DNA of 64,000 nt from Flavobacterium aerium (GTDB lineage: Bacteria > Bacteroidota > Bacteroidia > Flavobacteriales > Flavobacteriaceae): contig NZ_JARQWR010000005.1 of assembly GCF_030766725.1 (NCBI RefSeq), positions 186,001 through 250,000 of the forward strand. Direction: 5' to 3'. A model generated the notes under the pieces. The model had not been told where the DNA came from and did not search any database. It saw only the letters and a list, made by a program, of their open reading frames with translations. Positions 24,573 through 33,423 of the stretch are shown in pieces (within the stretch, counting starts at the first letter, position 1; the number at the start of each line of letters is the position of its first letter). Made by a program: the position numbers and the translations under genes.

Positions 24573-25031
24573 TTATTTCTGTTTCACAGTTAGGCCAACA
24601 GGAATCATTATTTGCCCTTTTTCATACATGTCCAAGTATAACATAATCGGTTTCTCTTGACCTTCCCATGTGATTTTGTATTGATCTAATAAACCACTTC
24701 CCAGTTCACTTTTTTTAGAAGGAAAAGGGCAACAGTTGAATAATCTTTCATATTTTATTTTTTCTCCATTAGGACCTGCCAAAGCATTAAGGAAACGCCT
24801 TTGGTTTACGGGGCCCTCTTCCAATTTGGTGAAACCTACATGGATAGGATAATTTTTATCATAACCGTATTTTTTATCCGTACTCTGTACCGTTATTTTA
24901 TAAGTATTTTCATCCAATAGAGTAGGAGCAATAGCACTATCATCAATATTTCTAATTGTATTTTTTGTACTGATACAAGAAGTTACTATGGTAAGTAATA
25001 AAAGACTGGATAATAAAAATATTTTTTTCAT
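24573..25031 (-). CDS. Hypothetical lipoprotein beside kdsA
   Basis: 152 residues from ATG 25031 (an upstream in-frame ATG at 25046 adds five residues before the signal; MKKIFLLSSLLLL is the natural start). The lipobox is TSCI. The mature part (YKITVQSTDKKYGYDKNYP...GFTKLEEGP...RLFNCCPFPSK...PVGLTVKQK) belongs to a conserved flavobacterial family often mislabelled KDO-8-P aldolase because it neighbours kdsA; it has no aldolase motifs. Function unknown. Preceded by a very good Bacteroidota promoter. Confidence 0.7.
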   Translation of the reverse strand: MKKIFLLSSLLLLTIVTSCISTKNTIRNIDDSAIAPTLLDENTYKITVQSTDKKYGYDKNYPIHVGFTKLEEGPVNQRRFLNALAGPNGEKIKYERLFNCCPFPSKKSELGSGLLDQYKITWEGQEKPIMLYLDMYEKGQIMIPVGLTVKQK

Positions 25032-25063
25032 AAAAAGGCGGTTCAATACAGGTTATTACCTAT

Positions 25064-25094
25064 CAAAGTTAAAGGTTTTTAAAAGAACGGCAAA
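25064..25094 (-). promoter_or_regulatory. Consensus Bacteroidota promoter for the lipoprotein gene
   Basis: On the - strand TTTG (25091-25094), 19 bases, then TAACTTTG (25064-25071), a full match to TTTG-N17-23-TAnnTTTG, 32 bases upstream of ATG 25031. Confidence 0.7.
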
Positions 25095-25172
25095 GGTTAA
25101 AATTTATTTCCTTTCGACAGAGAGTAAGATAACTAATTTTGAATTTGTATTTTTGGGGAAAATATAAATATA

Positions 25173-25730
25173 ATGGATTGGATTTATCAAACTTGGCCAT
25201 GGTATGTTGCGGGTTTCGTAATAGGAATGGTAATGTTATTGCTTATTTATTTCGGAAAGAGTTTTGGAATGTCTTCGAACCTCCGAACACTGTGTACCAT
25301 ATCGGGTGCAGGGAAATTTTCTGATTTTTTTAGATTTGATTGGAAAAGTCAACGTTGGAACCTAGTGGTAGTACTTGGTGCAATGCTAGGTGGTTTTGTT
25401 GCAGTGAATTATATGAACGATGGGCAAGGAGTAAAGTTGAATCCAAAAACGATAGAACAACTGTCCGCATTACATATTGATGCACCAGAAGGGAAGTTAT
25501 TGCCAGATGCATTATTTAGTATGGAGGCACTTCAATCTCCTAAAGTAATTGTAATATTATTAATTGGAGGAATATTAGTTGGTTTTGGAACCCGCTATGC
25601 AGGAGGTTGTACCTCGGGACATGCGATTTCAGGATTAAGTAATTTACAAATTCCATCGCTGATTGCGGTAGTCGGATTTTTTATAGGAGGTTTAATCATG
25701 GCACATTTATTATTGCCTTTAATACTATAA
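25173..25730 (+). CDS. YeeE/YedE family membrane protein (sulfur-compound transport), first half
   Basis: 185 residues, about five membrane helices. The paired-helix motif GGILVGFGTRYAGGCTSGHAISG, with its Cys, is the hallmark of YeeE/YedE proteins, which carry thiosulfate or other sulfur species across the inner membrane. A -7-like TATTTTTG lies at 25148-25155. The next gene encodes the matching second half 6 bases later; in Bacteroidota this protein is normally split into two adjacent genes. Confidence 0.88.
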   Translation: MDWIYQTWPWYVAGFVIGMVMLLLIYFGKSFGMSSNLRTLCTISGAGKFSDFFRFDWKSQRWNLVVVLGAMLGGFVAVNYMNDGQGVKLNPKTIEQLSALHIDAPEGKLLPDALFSMEALQSPKVIVILLIGGILVGFGTRYAGGCTSGHAISGLSNLQIPSLIAVVGFFIGGLIMAHLLLPLIL

Positions 25731-25736
25731 CTAGAG

Positions 25737-26150
25737 ATGAAATTTTTAAAATTTTTAGTAGTCGGATTTGTTTTTGGAATCATTTTGACGAAATCAGAAG
25801 CCGTATCATGGTACAGAATATATGAAATGTTTCATTTTCAATCCTTTCATATGTATGGTATAATAATGACAGCTGTAGTAACAGGTGTTGTAGGTGTACA
25901 AATCATTAAACGTTTTAACGTTAAAGATTACAAAGGAAATCCAATTGAAATTCAAGATAAAGAAAAAGGATTTACAAGATATTGGCTAGGTGGAATATTA
26001 TTTGGATTAGGTTGGGCCTTAGTTGGAACATGCCCTGGGCCAATTTTTATATTACTTGGAGCAGGTTTTTGGAGCGTGCTTATTGTATTTGTAGGAGCCA
26101 TGCTTGGAACTTTCCTGTATGGACTGTTTAAAGACAAGTTACCCCATTAA
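25737..26150 (+). CDS. YeeE/YedE-like membrane protein (DUF6691), second half
   Basis: 137 residues with four hydrophobic helices. The motif GGILFGLGWALVGTCPGP, with one Cys, is the second half-site of YeeE/YedE channels. Starts 6 bases after the first half, so the two proteins are made together and probably form one transporter for thiosulfate-like sulfur. A strong terminator follows the stop codon. Confidence 0.87.
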   Translation: MKFLKFLVVGFVFGIILTKSEAVSWYRIYEMFHFQSFHMYGIIMTAVVTGVVGVQIIKRFNVKDYKGNPIEIQDKEKGFTRYWLGGILFGLGWALVGTCPGPIFILLGAGFWSVLIVFVGAMLGTFLYGLFKDKLPH

Positions 26151-26154
26151 TAAA

Positions 26155-26192
26155 ACAAAAAAGTTCCGATATAATCGGGACTTTTTTGTTTT
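26155..26192. terminator. Bidirectional terminator
   Basis: AAAAAGTTCCGAT, short loop, ATCGGGACTTTTT, between the convergent YeeE and DUF1622 genes; A-run on the left and T-run on the right. Confidence 0.85.
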
Positions 26193-26550
26193 ATTCGGGT
26201 AAGATGGGTTCTTTTTTGTTACCTAAATCAGAAGCCTTTAATTCTCGTTCTAAGAAGTAATTTAATGCAGTACGGAGAACAGCAATAGCAGCTAGCTTGC
26301 CAATGTCATCCCAAGTAGGAGCAATAGCTGTAGCAAGGATATCGGCGCCTAATAATAGCTCTAATGCCAGTGCTAATGCACTTCCAAATTGGATTCTTAA
26401 AAGTTGATTTGTTGTAGCGTTATCTAATATGAAAATGTTTTTTAGATAACCATATATGAATTTCAGTAAAGCAATACTGATAATTATAGCAGCAATGATT
26501 TCGACAATACTACTTAAATGTTTCGTGATAATCTCTGCTAATTCTTTCAT
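26191..26550 (-). CDS. DUF1622 family membrane protein
   Basis: 119 residues with three hydrophobic segments (about 14-34, 50-72, 80-98). The central sequence FGSALALALELLLGADILATAI and the later AAIAVLRTALNYFLERE are typical of DUF1622, small inner-membrane proteins of unknown role in many bacteria. It is separated from clpS upstream by a terminator, so it probably has its own promoter. Confidence 0.85.
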   Translation of the reverse strand: MKELAEIITKHLSSIVEIIAAIIISIALLKFIYGYLKNIFILDNATTNQLLRIQFGSALALALELLLGADILATAIAPTWDDIGKLAAIAVLRTALNYFLERELKASDLGNKKEPILPE

Positions 26551-26584
26551 GTGATTGTTTTCAGTCTAAGAAATAGAAAGATAA

Positions 26585-26615
26585 AAAAAAGACCTCAATA
26601 GTGAGGTCTTTTTTA
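26585..26615 (-). terminator. Terminator after clpS
   Basis: AAAAGACCTCA...TGAGGTCTTTT stem just after the clpS stop on the - strand, with A/T runs on both sides. Confidence 0.85.
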
Positions 26616-26616
26616 T

Positions 26617-26898
26617 TTAAATTATTTCAGCACTCAAACCGGCCGCTAGTAAACGAGTACATTGCGGTTTTAATTCCTGCAATTGTCCCGTTTTGACAGT
26701 ACATTTTCCTTTATAATGAACCAGTAAGGCACATTGTTCTGCTTGTTCCGAAGTATGTTCGCAAACTTTAATTAAAGTTTCAATAACGTGGTCAAAGGTA
26801 TTTACATCATCATTATACAATACAATTTCATTGTTTAGTGCAATGGATTCCTCAACTAATACTTCTTCTAAAACTTTTTCTTTGGTACTCATATTCAA
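26617..26898 (-). CDS. clpS: ATP-dependent Clp protease adaptor ClpS
   Basis: 93 residues (an ATG two codons in, 26892, is an equally possible start). Delivers N-degron proteins to ClpAP/ClpCP. Core motif: LYNDDVNTFDHVIETLIKV (the Asn-Asp pair that grips the N-terminal residue), followed by QAEQCALLVHYKGKCTVKTG. Lies 19 bases downstream of prmA on the same strand; clpS and prmA are commonly neighbours in Bacteroidota. Confidence 0.93.
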   Translation of the reverse strand: MNMSTKEKVLEEVLVEESIALNNEIVLYNDDVNTFDHVIETLIKVCEHTSEQAEQCALLVHYKGKCTVKTGQLQELKPQCTRLLAAGLSAEII

Positions 26899-26917
26899 AC
26901 GTTTAATCTTTAAAAAG

Positions 26918-27751
26918 CTAATTTACATATTTTAAAGCAACCCAATTATTCTTTTGAAACTTTTTAACATATTTTAAGCCTTTTTCGGTACATGAAGCAT
27001 CAATAAAAGGAATATCTTCTTCATAGAATCCACTTAAAAATAATGTTCCATTTGGATTTAAACAAGAAACATATTGTTCCATGTCATTCAATAAGATATT
27101 ACGGTTGATGTTAGCAATGATAACATCGTATTTTTTACCTTCTAATAAGGCAGCATCACCTTCGTATACTGTAATATTATGACAGTTGTTACGACTTGCA
27201 TTTTCAATAGAATTCAAATAACACCAGTTGTCAATATCAATAGCATCAATAGGATTTGCACCTTTCATTTCAGCTAAAATAGCCAAAATAGCAGTGCCAC
27301 AACCCATGTCTAATGTCTTTTTACCCGTTAAATCAGTTTCCAATAAATGTTGAATCATCATATGTGTAGTTTCATGATGACCCGTTCCGAAAGACATTTT
27401 TGGTTCAATAATAATATCAAATTGTGTGTCTTTTTTCGGATGAAATGGAGCTCTTACTTGACAGATTCCATCAACTTCAATAGGTTCGAAATTCTTTTCC
27501 CATTCTTCATTCCAGTTTACCTGTTCAATTTCTTCAAAAGTATAACTAATCTTAAATTCAGAAGAATCAAGAATAGTAACCTCTTCTAAAATGTTTTCGT
27601 TCCAAAAATCTTTCTGTACATAAGCAGATAAACCATCTTCGGTTTCAATAAAACTTTCAAAGGCTGTTTCGCCTAATTGAGCAATTAAAATTTCTGAACC
27701 TAATTCTTTTGGTTCAACCTTAAAATGGTAACCTAAATATATATTTGACAT
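26918..27751 (-). CDS. prmA: Ribosomal protein L11 methyltransferase
   Basis: 277 residues. Uses S-adenosylmethionine to trimethylate L11. Visible motifs: the family-specific FGTGHHET at 121-128, SAM loop LDMGCGTAILA (147-157), acidic end of beta-2 in DAIDIDNW, and the substrate motif IIANINRNIL (NPPY-like position). The N-terminal 110 residues are the L11-binding domain, which is divergent as usual in Bacteroidota. Probably co-transcribed with clpS. Confidence 0.94.
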   Translation of the reverse strand: MSNIYLGYHFKVEPKELGSEILIAQLGETAFESFIETEDGLSAYVQKDFWNENILEEVTILDSSEFKISYTFEEIEQVNWNEEWEKNFEPIEVDGICQVRAPFHPKKDTQFDIIIEPKMSFGTGHHETTHMMIQHLLETDLTGKKTLDMGCGTAILAILAEMKGANPIDAIDIDNWCYLNSIENASRNNCHNITVYEGDAALLEGKKYDVIIANINRNILLNDMEQYVSCLNPNGTLFLSGFYEEDIPFIDASCTEKGLKYVKKFQKNNWVALKYVN

Positions 27752-27767
27752 AATTTCTAAATTTCGG

Positions 27768-27819
27768 CAAAGGTAGTATTATCTTGACTTTGAAACCTAA
27801 AAAAATAATGCTAGTTTTG
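27768..27819. promoter_or_regulatory. Overlapping divergent promoters of prmA and the porin gene
   Basis: On the + strand TTTG (27789-27792), 19 bases, then TAGTTTTG (27812-27819), a full consensus for the porin gene at 27836. On the - strand TACCTTTG (27768-27775) with a TTTC box 16 bases further upstream serves prmA. The prmA -33 box lies on top of the porin -33 region, so the two promoters may compete. Confidence 0.65.
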
Positions 27820-27835
27820 TTTAAAGAAATAAAAC

Positions 27836-29062
27836 ATGAAGAAATTGTTATTATGTGTTCTTGTTTTGGGCTTTATAGCTACAGTACAAGGACAAGTAAG
27901 TATTAAACAATCTAAGACAGATAATGATTTAAAGCTTTCAGCACTACCGTATTATAGTTACGGAAAAGGACTTGGGTTAACCTCACCCGACAGTATATTT
28001 CAACTGAATATTCGTTTTAGAATGCAAAACCGAGTGACCTATTTGGATAACGAAGGTCAAGAATCTGCATTCGATGGTCAAATTCGTCGTTTGCGATTAC
28101 GTTTTGATGGTTATGTAGGAGATCCACGATTTTTATATGCAATTCAATTGTCTTTCGCTCCTGGAGATGTAGGAGAAATTCAAGACGGTGAAAATATTAA
28201 TATTATCCGAGATGCGGTAATTTTCTATAGACCAAATAAGCATTGGAATATTGCTTTTGGACAAACAAAGTTACCAGGAAATAGACAACGTGTAAACTCC
28301 TCAGGAGGGTTGCAATTAACAGACCGTACGATCAATAATGCAAAGTTTACGATTGATAGAGATTTCGGTTTTCAAGTACACCATTTGAATGAATACATCG
28401 ATAAATTCTCCTATAATTTAAAAGCTGCTATTTCTACGGGAGAAGGGCGTAACTCAACAAAACAACCCGATAATGGATTAGCCTATACCGGTAAAGTTGA
28501 GATCTTTCCATTAGGGTCATTTACAAAAGATGGTACCTATTTTGAAGGGGATGTTGTACGTGAAAAGAAACCGAAATTAATGTTTTCTGGAGCTTATCAG
28601 TATAATAATAAGGCACGAAAAACACAAGGGCAATTAGGAGAATATCTTTTTGAAAAAAGAAATATGTCTTCACTGTTGTTGGATGCGATGTTCAAATACA
28701 ATGGCTGGGCTTTTCAAACTGCTTATATGAATCGTGTATCCAAAGACCCTATTACAGTAGATCTTACGGATCCTACTATAAAACCAGTATATGTTTTTAC
28801 AGGTAGCGGAATGGATTATCAGTTGAGTTATGTTTTTCCTTCAAAATATGAAATTATTGGTCGCTACTCTACCCAAGATGTCAATGATGATATTAAGGCA
28901 CTAACACCAGATACAAATCAATATAGTTTAGGAGTTACAAAATACATTTGGGAACATGCCTTCAAATTGCAAGCGGAAGTGAGCTTGGATGAATTACATT
29001 ATATTGATGGAAGTATGAAAAACAATTGGTATGTTCGCTTTCAAGTTGAAATCGGAATATAA
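27836..29062 (+). CDS. Phosphate-selective porin (OprO/OprP family)
   Basis: 408 residues with a signal peptide (about 1-19, ending VQGQ). The sequence FQLNIRFRMQNRVTY...GQIRRLRLRFDGYVGDPRFLYAIQLSFAPGD and FGQTKLPGNRQRVNSSG are typical of the OprP-like porins of Bacteroidota, 16-strand outer-membrane channels. It ends in WYVRFQVEIGI, with an aromatic-rich last strand. Ion selectivity cannot be told from the sequence. Monocistronic: its own consensus promoter and a terminator. Confidence 0.85.
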   Translation: MKKLLLCVLVLGFIATVQGQVSIKQSKTDNDLKLSALPYYSYGKGLGLTSPDSIFQLNIRFRMQNRVTYLDNEGQESAFDGQIRRLRLRFDGYVGDPRFLYAIQLSFAPGDVGEIQDGENINIIRDAVIFYRPNKHWNIAFGQTKLPGNRQRVNSSGGLQLTDRTINNAKFTIDRDFGFQVHHLNEYIDKFSYNLKAAISTGEGRNSTKQPDNGLAYTGKVEIFPLGSFTKDGTYFEGDVVREKKPKLMFSGAYQYNNKARKTQGQLGEYLFEKRNMSSLLLDAMFKYNGWAFQTAYMNRVSKDPITVDLTDPTIKPVYVFTGSGMDYQLSYVFPSKYEIIGRYSTQDVNDDIKALTPDTNQYSLGVTKYIWEHAFKLQAEVSLDELHYIDGSMKNNWYVRFQVEIGI

Positions 29063-29080
29063 AAATTTATACTAAAAATA

Positions 29081-29115
29081 AAAAAAGCCTGTTTAAATTT
29101 AGACAGGCTTTTTTA
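29081..29115. terminator. Bidirectional terminator between porin and tpiA
   Basis: AAGCCTGT...ACAGGCTT stem flanked by an A-run and a T-run between convergent genes. Confidence 0.85.
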
Positions 29116-29137
29116 TGATATAAATGATTCTCTTATC

Positions 29138-29890
29138 TTACATCGCGTTTACGATTGCTAGGAAGTCATCTGCTTTTAAAGCAGCCCCACCAATCAATCC
29201 ACCATCAACATCTGGCTTAGAAAATATCTCCTTAGCGTTGTCTGGTTTTACACTTCCACCATAAAGAATTGATACGCTTTCTGCTGTAGCATTACCATAC
29301 TGATTTTTGACCGTATTACGGATAAAAGCATGCATTTCTTGTGCTTGTTCAGGAGAAGCAGTTTCGCCTGTTCCGATGGCCCATACAGGCTCATATGCCA
29401 AAACAATGTTAGGCCAGTCTGCAACAGTTAGATGGAATAAAGCTTCTCTTAATTGATTTTCAACAATATTAAAATGATTTTCAGATTGTCTGTCTTTTAA
29501 TTCTTCACCAAAACAGAAAATAATTGTAAAATTATATTTTAGTGCAGTATTTACTTTTTCAGCTAAAAGGGCATCAGTTTCATGGAAATAAGCACGACGC
29601 TCTGAGTGACCAAGAATTACGGTATTTACCCCAATACTTTTGAGCATACTAGCCGAAATTTCACCTGTGAAAGCACCGCTTTCTGCCTGATGCATATTTT
29701 GTGCAGCAACAATAATATTCGAGGATGATAATTGTTTTACAGCAGGAACTAAATTAACAAACGTTGGAGAAACTACAATTTTAGTTGTAGTGTTTTCAGG
29801 ACGTTTTGATAGTAATTCATCTAATAAAGCTTCTGTTTCTTGGCTGTTCTTGTGCATTTTCCAGTTACCAGCGACAATCTTTTTTCTCAT
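29138..29890 (-). CDS. tpiA: Triose-phosphate isomerase
   Basis: 250 residues. Interconverts dihydroxyacetone phosphate and glyceraldehyde-3-phosphate. Motifs: GNWKMHKN at the N terminus (catalytic Lys), ILGHSERR (catalytic His), AYEPVWAIGTG (catalytic Glu), and the phosphate loop ILYGGSVKPDNA. Start codon overlaps the stop of the TlpA-like gene by one base (TAATG), so translation is coupled. Confidence 0.97.
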   Translation of the reverse strand: MRKKIVAGNWKMHKNSQETEALLDELLSKRPENTTTKIVVSPTFVNLVPAVKQLSSSNIIVAAQNMHQAESGAFTGEISASMLKSIGVNTVILGHSERRAYFHETDALLAEKVNTALKYNFTIIFCFGEELKDRQSENHFNIVENQLREALFHLTVADWPNIVLAYEPVWAIGTGETASPEQAQEMHAFIRNTVKNQYGNATAESVSILYGGSVKPDNAKEIFSKPDVDGGLIGGAALKADDFLAIVNAM

Positions 29891-30393
29891 TATTTAATTT
29901 TTTTTAATATAGTATTCAAATTCTTATCATCTGCTTCAATAGCTTTGTACAAAGCAATTTTACCTTTTTTGTCAATAACCATATATCTTGGAATCCAATC
30001 TAAAGTAATTGATTTACCAAAAACACCTTTCATTCCATCAGAAACTAAATAATGCTCTCCTTTTACATCGTATTTTTCAATACCTTTTTTCCAAGCTTCA
30101 GCATTTTTATCCATGGATATGAAAAGATAAACTACATCTTTTTTGAAAGTGCTCTGTAATGTTTTTAATTTAGGCATACCAGCAACACAGTCCTTACACC
30201 AAGAAGCCCATACATCCATGACGATGGTTTTTCCTTCGTATTTCTTTAGTATTTCTTGAAAACTGATTTCTTTTCCGTCTACAGTTTGTAGCTTTTCTGC
30301 TAAACCTTCTGGGGTGAACGTTGTAGGGGTTTGTGCTTGGATAGTACCAACGCTAGATAAAATGAAAAGAGATAACAACAATAGTTTTTTCAT
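29890..30393 (-). CDS. TlpA/ResA-like thioredoxin-fold protein
   Basis: 167 residues with signal peptide (about 1-20, ending TIQAQ), so periplasmic. The thioredoxin fold carries the redox motif WCKDC with Cys66 and Cys69, after IVMDVWAS; the cis-Pro loop is in LDWIPRYMVID. Members reduce disulfides in envelope proteins, for example for cytochrome c maturation; partner unknown. Translationally coupled to tpiA by the TAATG overlap, an unexplained but common pairing in flavobacteria. Confidence 0.88.
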   Translation of the reverse strand: MKKLLLLSLFILSSVGTIQAQTPTTFTPEGLAEKLQTVDGKEISFQEILKKYEGKTIVMDVWASWCKDCVAGMPKLKTLQSTFKKDVVYLFISMDKNAEAWKKGIEKYDVKGEHYLVSDGMKGVFGKSITLDWIPRYMVIDKKGKIALYKAIEADDKNLNTILKKIK

Positions 30394-30458
30394 AAGTGTG
30401 ATTTTATTGTAAAATTAGTGAACCAGAATTATTTTTAATCAATTTTAATAAATAATTA

Positions 30459-31532
30459 TTACAATCGAATTTTAGGATCTAAATAAGCATAAATGATATC
30501 TACCAAGATATTGATGACAACGAAAGTAGTAGCAATTACAATAACTGATCCCATAATTACAGGTAAATCCAAATTGTTTAAAGCTTCTACTATTTCTTTA
30601 CCCAATCCATTCCATCCGAAAATATATTCTACAAAAACAGCTCCTGCTAGCATAGAGGCAAACCATCCTGATATTGCTGTAACAACTGGGTTTAGAGCAT
30701 TTTTAACAGCGTGTTTTCGTATAATTTGAAATTCCGTTAATCCTTTGGCTCGGGCAGTACGGATGTAATCCTGACCCAAAACTTCTAATAAGGAGTTTCG
30801 CATTAATTGAATAACCACAGCCAAGGGACGAATACCTAGAACAATGGCAGGAAGAATACAATTTTTCCATTGGATATAAGAACCAGAACCAAAATCATCC
30901 ACCTCATATAAACTTCCAGTCATATTCAGGTGAGTGTATTTATTCAAGACAAAACCAAAAAGCCAAGCAAAAATAATAGCACTAAAAAAGGAAGGAACAC
31001 TCATTCCTAAGGTACTGAGTAAAGCGATGGAACGATCAATCCAAGTATCTTTATACAAAGCAGAAATAATTCCAAATATAATTCCAATAATCAATGCGAT
31101 AATAATGGCTAAACAAGCCAACACAACAGTGTTGGGTAGTGTATCTCCAATAACCTGCGTTACTTTTTTACCACTTTTTTGAAATGATTCCCGTAAGTAA
31201 GGTGTTTTTAAAACAACTGTAGTATTCCCAATTGAAAACAACGACAAAGCATTGTATTTATCAGGAGAAAGGAATGTATAATCCTCTTTATTAGTGCTAT
31301 GGAAAGAAAGCGGTGATAAATCGTTGAGGTAATACAAATATTGTTGACCTACTGGTTTATCAAAACCATACTTCTTTTTTACGATAGCCAGCTGTTCTGA
31401 ATTCTCATTCTGATCCAACATCATTCGTGCGGGATCGCCAGGTAATACGGTGAATAAAAAGAATATTACTGTAATTACACCCCAAAGAGTGAGTAAAGCA
31501 TACCCCGTTTTATGTAAGAAATATTTAATCAA
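30459..31532 (-). CDS. Dipeptide/oligopeptide-type ABC transporter permease (DppB/OppB family)
   Basis: 357 residues. N-terminal helix with the family start GYALLTLWGVITVIFFLF and LPGDPARMM, then a periplasmic stretch (about 45-125, longer than in DppB), then five helices with the permease EAA-type loop RTARAKGLTEFQIIRKHAVKNAL. Normally this subunit works with DppC, an ATPase pair and a binding protein, but no partner genes are next to it; lone copies like this are usual in flavobacteria. Substrate unknown. Lies 45 bases downstream of the BT_3928-like gene on the same strand. Confidence 0.87.
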   Translation of the reverse strand: MIKYFLHKTGYALLTLWGVITVIFFLFTVLPGDPARMMLDQNENSEQLAIVKKKYGFDKPVGQQYLYYLNDLSPLSFHSTNKEDYTFLSPDKYNALSLFSIGNTTVVLKTPYLRESFQKSGKKVTQVIGDTLPNTVVLACLAIIIALIIGIIFGIISALYKDTWIDRSIALLSTLGMSVPSFFSAIIFAWLFGFVLNKYTHLNMTGSLYEVDDFGSGSYIQWKNCILPAIVLGIRPLAVVIQLMRNSLLEVLGQDYIRTARAKGLTEFQIIRKHAVKNALNPVVTAISGWFASMLAGAVFVEYIFGWNGLGKEIVEALNNLDLPVIMGSVIVIATTFVVINILVDIIYAYLDPKIRL

Positions 31533-31577
31533 TGGCGTATTTAATTTAAAACTCTTTAGAATAAATCAGTGCTACAA

Positions 31578-32672
31578 TTACAGTTTTAATTTTTTGATAT
31601 CATTATAATGTACCATTTGTTTTACGGTTCCTTTATCTAATACTAAGATACCAGGATTTGAACGAACGATAGTTTTTAATGTTGTTTCATCACAGAAATA
31701 GAAATCAAAAGTAAAGTGATAGTCTGCTTTTGCTTTAGCAATAAGATTGTCTAAAGAAGCAGTAACGGCAATTACTTTATAGCCTTTTGCTTTTGCCTGT
31801 TGATTTAATTCTTCCAGTTTTGCCAATCCATCTTGGTTTGATTTAGATAAATTGTAAGCAACGATCATAACCAACTTAGGCTCATTCAACATGGCTTCTG
31901 TGAAATCTTCTCCATCTTTTTCAATAGAAAAATCATGGATAGGCGGTTCATATCCTTTTTCCATTTCTGTTGTTTCAACAGATACATATTCTCCCGCAAT
32001 AGTAGGATAAGCCCCTTTGTTTACAATTACTTCCTCTTTCCCATTTACTTTAAAAGTCCATTTGTACTCATATACTGATTTTGGAGCATTTTCTGGAATT
32101 GTCATACCAGCCTGAATGTTGTTTCCTATTTTATAAGGTCTGAAATCAATAAGAGGTAAGTGATTTAATACATAATAAGCGAAAATCATACAAGCTGCAA
32201 AACTCACAAACACAGTTAAGTTTTGTCCTGTACGACTGAATATCGGTTTTATTAAATGCTTGTTGAAGAATAAGATTAAGATAAAGAATAAAAGAATTAA
32301 ATCTTTATAAAATGATTGCCAAGGCGTTAGTTTTACGGCATCACCAAAACAACCACAATCTGTAACTTTATTGAAGTAAGCAGAATAGAAAGTAAGGAAA
32401 GTGAAAAATATTATCATCAATAATAAACTCCACATTGTGAATTTTGACTTGAAGCCAATTAAAAGTAGAATTCCTAACACAACTTCAAAAATGACTACAA
32501 ACAGTGCAATTCCAAGAGCATATGGGATTAAAAATTCAAGATTTAAAACATTCTCACCAAAATATTCCTGAAGCTTAAAAGAGAAACCTACTGGATCATT
32601 CAATTTGATGAAACCTGAAATAATGAATAATATACCGACAAAAATTCTTGAAAAGTGGACTAATAATTTCAT
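31578..32672 (-). CDS. BT_3928-like protein: DoxX-type membrane domain plus thioredoxin-like domain
   Basis: 364 residues. The first 150 have four to five hydrophobic helices of the DoxX/MauE kind (VGILFIISGFIKLNDPVGFSFKL), with TDCGCFGD between helices. A periplasmic part follows, ending in a thioredoxin-like fold without CxxC (LVMIVAYNLSKSN...KVIAVTASLDNL...GILVLDKGTVKQ). Homologues are known as the BT_3928 family; function not established, probably envelope redox. Same strand as DUF1599 upstream and the DppB-type gene downstream. Confidence 0.82.
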   Translation of the reverse strand: MKLLVHFSRIFVGILFIISGFIKLNDPVGFSFKLQEYFGENVLNLEFLIPYALGIALFVVIFEVVLGILLLIGFKSKFTMWSLLLMIIFFTFLTFYSAYFNKVTDCGCFGDAVKLTPWQSFYKDLILLFFILILFFNKHLIKPIFSRTGQNLTVFVSFAACMIFAYYVLNHLPLIDFRPYKIGNNIQAGMTIPENAPKSVYEYKWTFKVNGKEEVIVNKGAYPTIAGEYVSVETTEMEKGYEPPIHDFSIEKDGEDFTEAMLNEPKLVMIVAYNLSKSNQDGLAKLEELNQQAKAKGYKVIAVTASLDNLIAKAKADYHFTFDFYFCDETTLKTIVRSNPGILVLDKGTVKQMVHYNDIKKLKL

Positions 32673-32739
32673 AATAGTATTTTTAAAGTTTCAATACAAA
32701 ACCTTAATCTAGATTTTGTACTGAAGAGTTATGGGTTAG

Positions 32740-33288
32740 TTATTTTGTATCTGCAAAACCTTTTAAAATTAAAGCGAAAATAGCATAGTTAATCATGTCT
32801 TGATAATTTGCATCAATACCTTCGGAAACTAAAGTTTTACCTTTATTGTTTTCAATTTGTTTGACACGTAATAATTTTTGAAGAATAATATCGGTTAAAG
32901 AACTCACTCTTAAATCGCGCCATGCTTCACCATAATCGTGGTTTTTAGCCTCCATGAGTTCCTTTGTTAATTTTACTTTTTCATCAAAAAGAATTGTAGC
33001 CGTTTCTACATCCAAATCAGGTTGAGAAGCAACACCTCTATCCAATTGGATTAAAGCCATAATAGAGTAATTGATTATTCCGATGAATTCGCCTGATTCA
33101 TCTTCATCAACTTTGCGAATTTCATTTTCCTGTAAACTTCTGATACGTTGTGCTTTGATGAATATCTGATCCGTTAATGAAGGCAATCTTAGTATTCTCC
33201 ATGCACTACCATAATCTTTCATTTTGTTGATGTAAAGTTCTCTGCAAATTGCAATGACCTTATCGTATTCCTGATCCGTATTATTCAT
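32740..33288 (-). CDS. DUF1599 family protein
   Basis: 182 residues made of two similar halves: YINKMKDYGSAWRILRLPSLTDQIFIKAQRIRSL and AKNHDYGEAWRDLRVSSLTDIILQKLLRVKQIE. The repeated DYGxAWR...SLTD pattern with a following helix is the DUF1599 signature; the fold is related to nucleotide-modification/all-alpha NTPase-like domains. Biochemical role unknown. It diverges from folP and sits upstream of the BT_3928-like gene; the same neighbourhood recurs in flavobacteria. A -7-like TATTTTTG lies at 33318-33325 on the - strand. Confidence 0.85.
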   Translation of the reverse strand: MNNTDQEYDKVIAICRELYINKMKDYGSAWRILRLPSLTDQIFIKAQRIRSLQENEIRKVDEDESGEFIGIINYSIMALIQLDRGVASQPDLDVETATILFDEKVKLTKELMEAKNHDYGEAWRDLRVSSLTDIILQKLLRVKQIENNKGKTLVSEGIDANYQDMINYAIFALILKGFADTK

Positions 33289-33423
33289 TTTCGGTGTATC
33301 TTTGTGTGAAATTTTTTCAAAAATAGGAATTAATTTTTAGTATTGGGTATTGATTACGCAGTATTGGGATGAAAAAATGAAGGAATAAAAAGAATAATAC
33401 AATACAAATACTATATCATAAAA

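Noticed and set aside
24573..25031. KDO-8-P aldolase label for the lipoprotein beside kdsA
   Set aside because: It has a lipobox and no aldolase motifs; the label would be carried over from its neighbour.
26641..27690. Open frames on the opposite strand of clpS/prmA
   Set aside because: Low-complexity shadows of highly conserved genes, without signals of their own.
30459..31532. A complete oligopeptide ABC transporter operon serving the peptide cluster
   Set aside because: Only one permease gene is present, far from the cluster, with unrelated neighbours.
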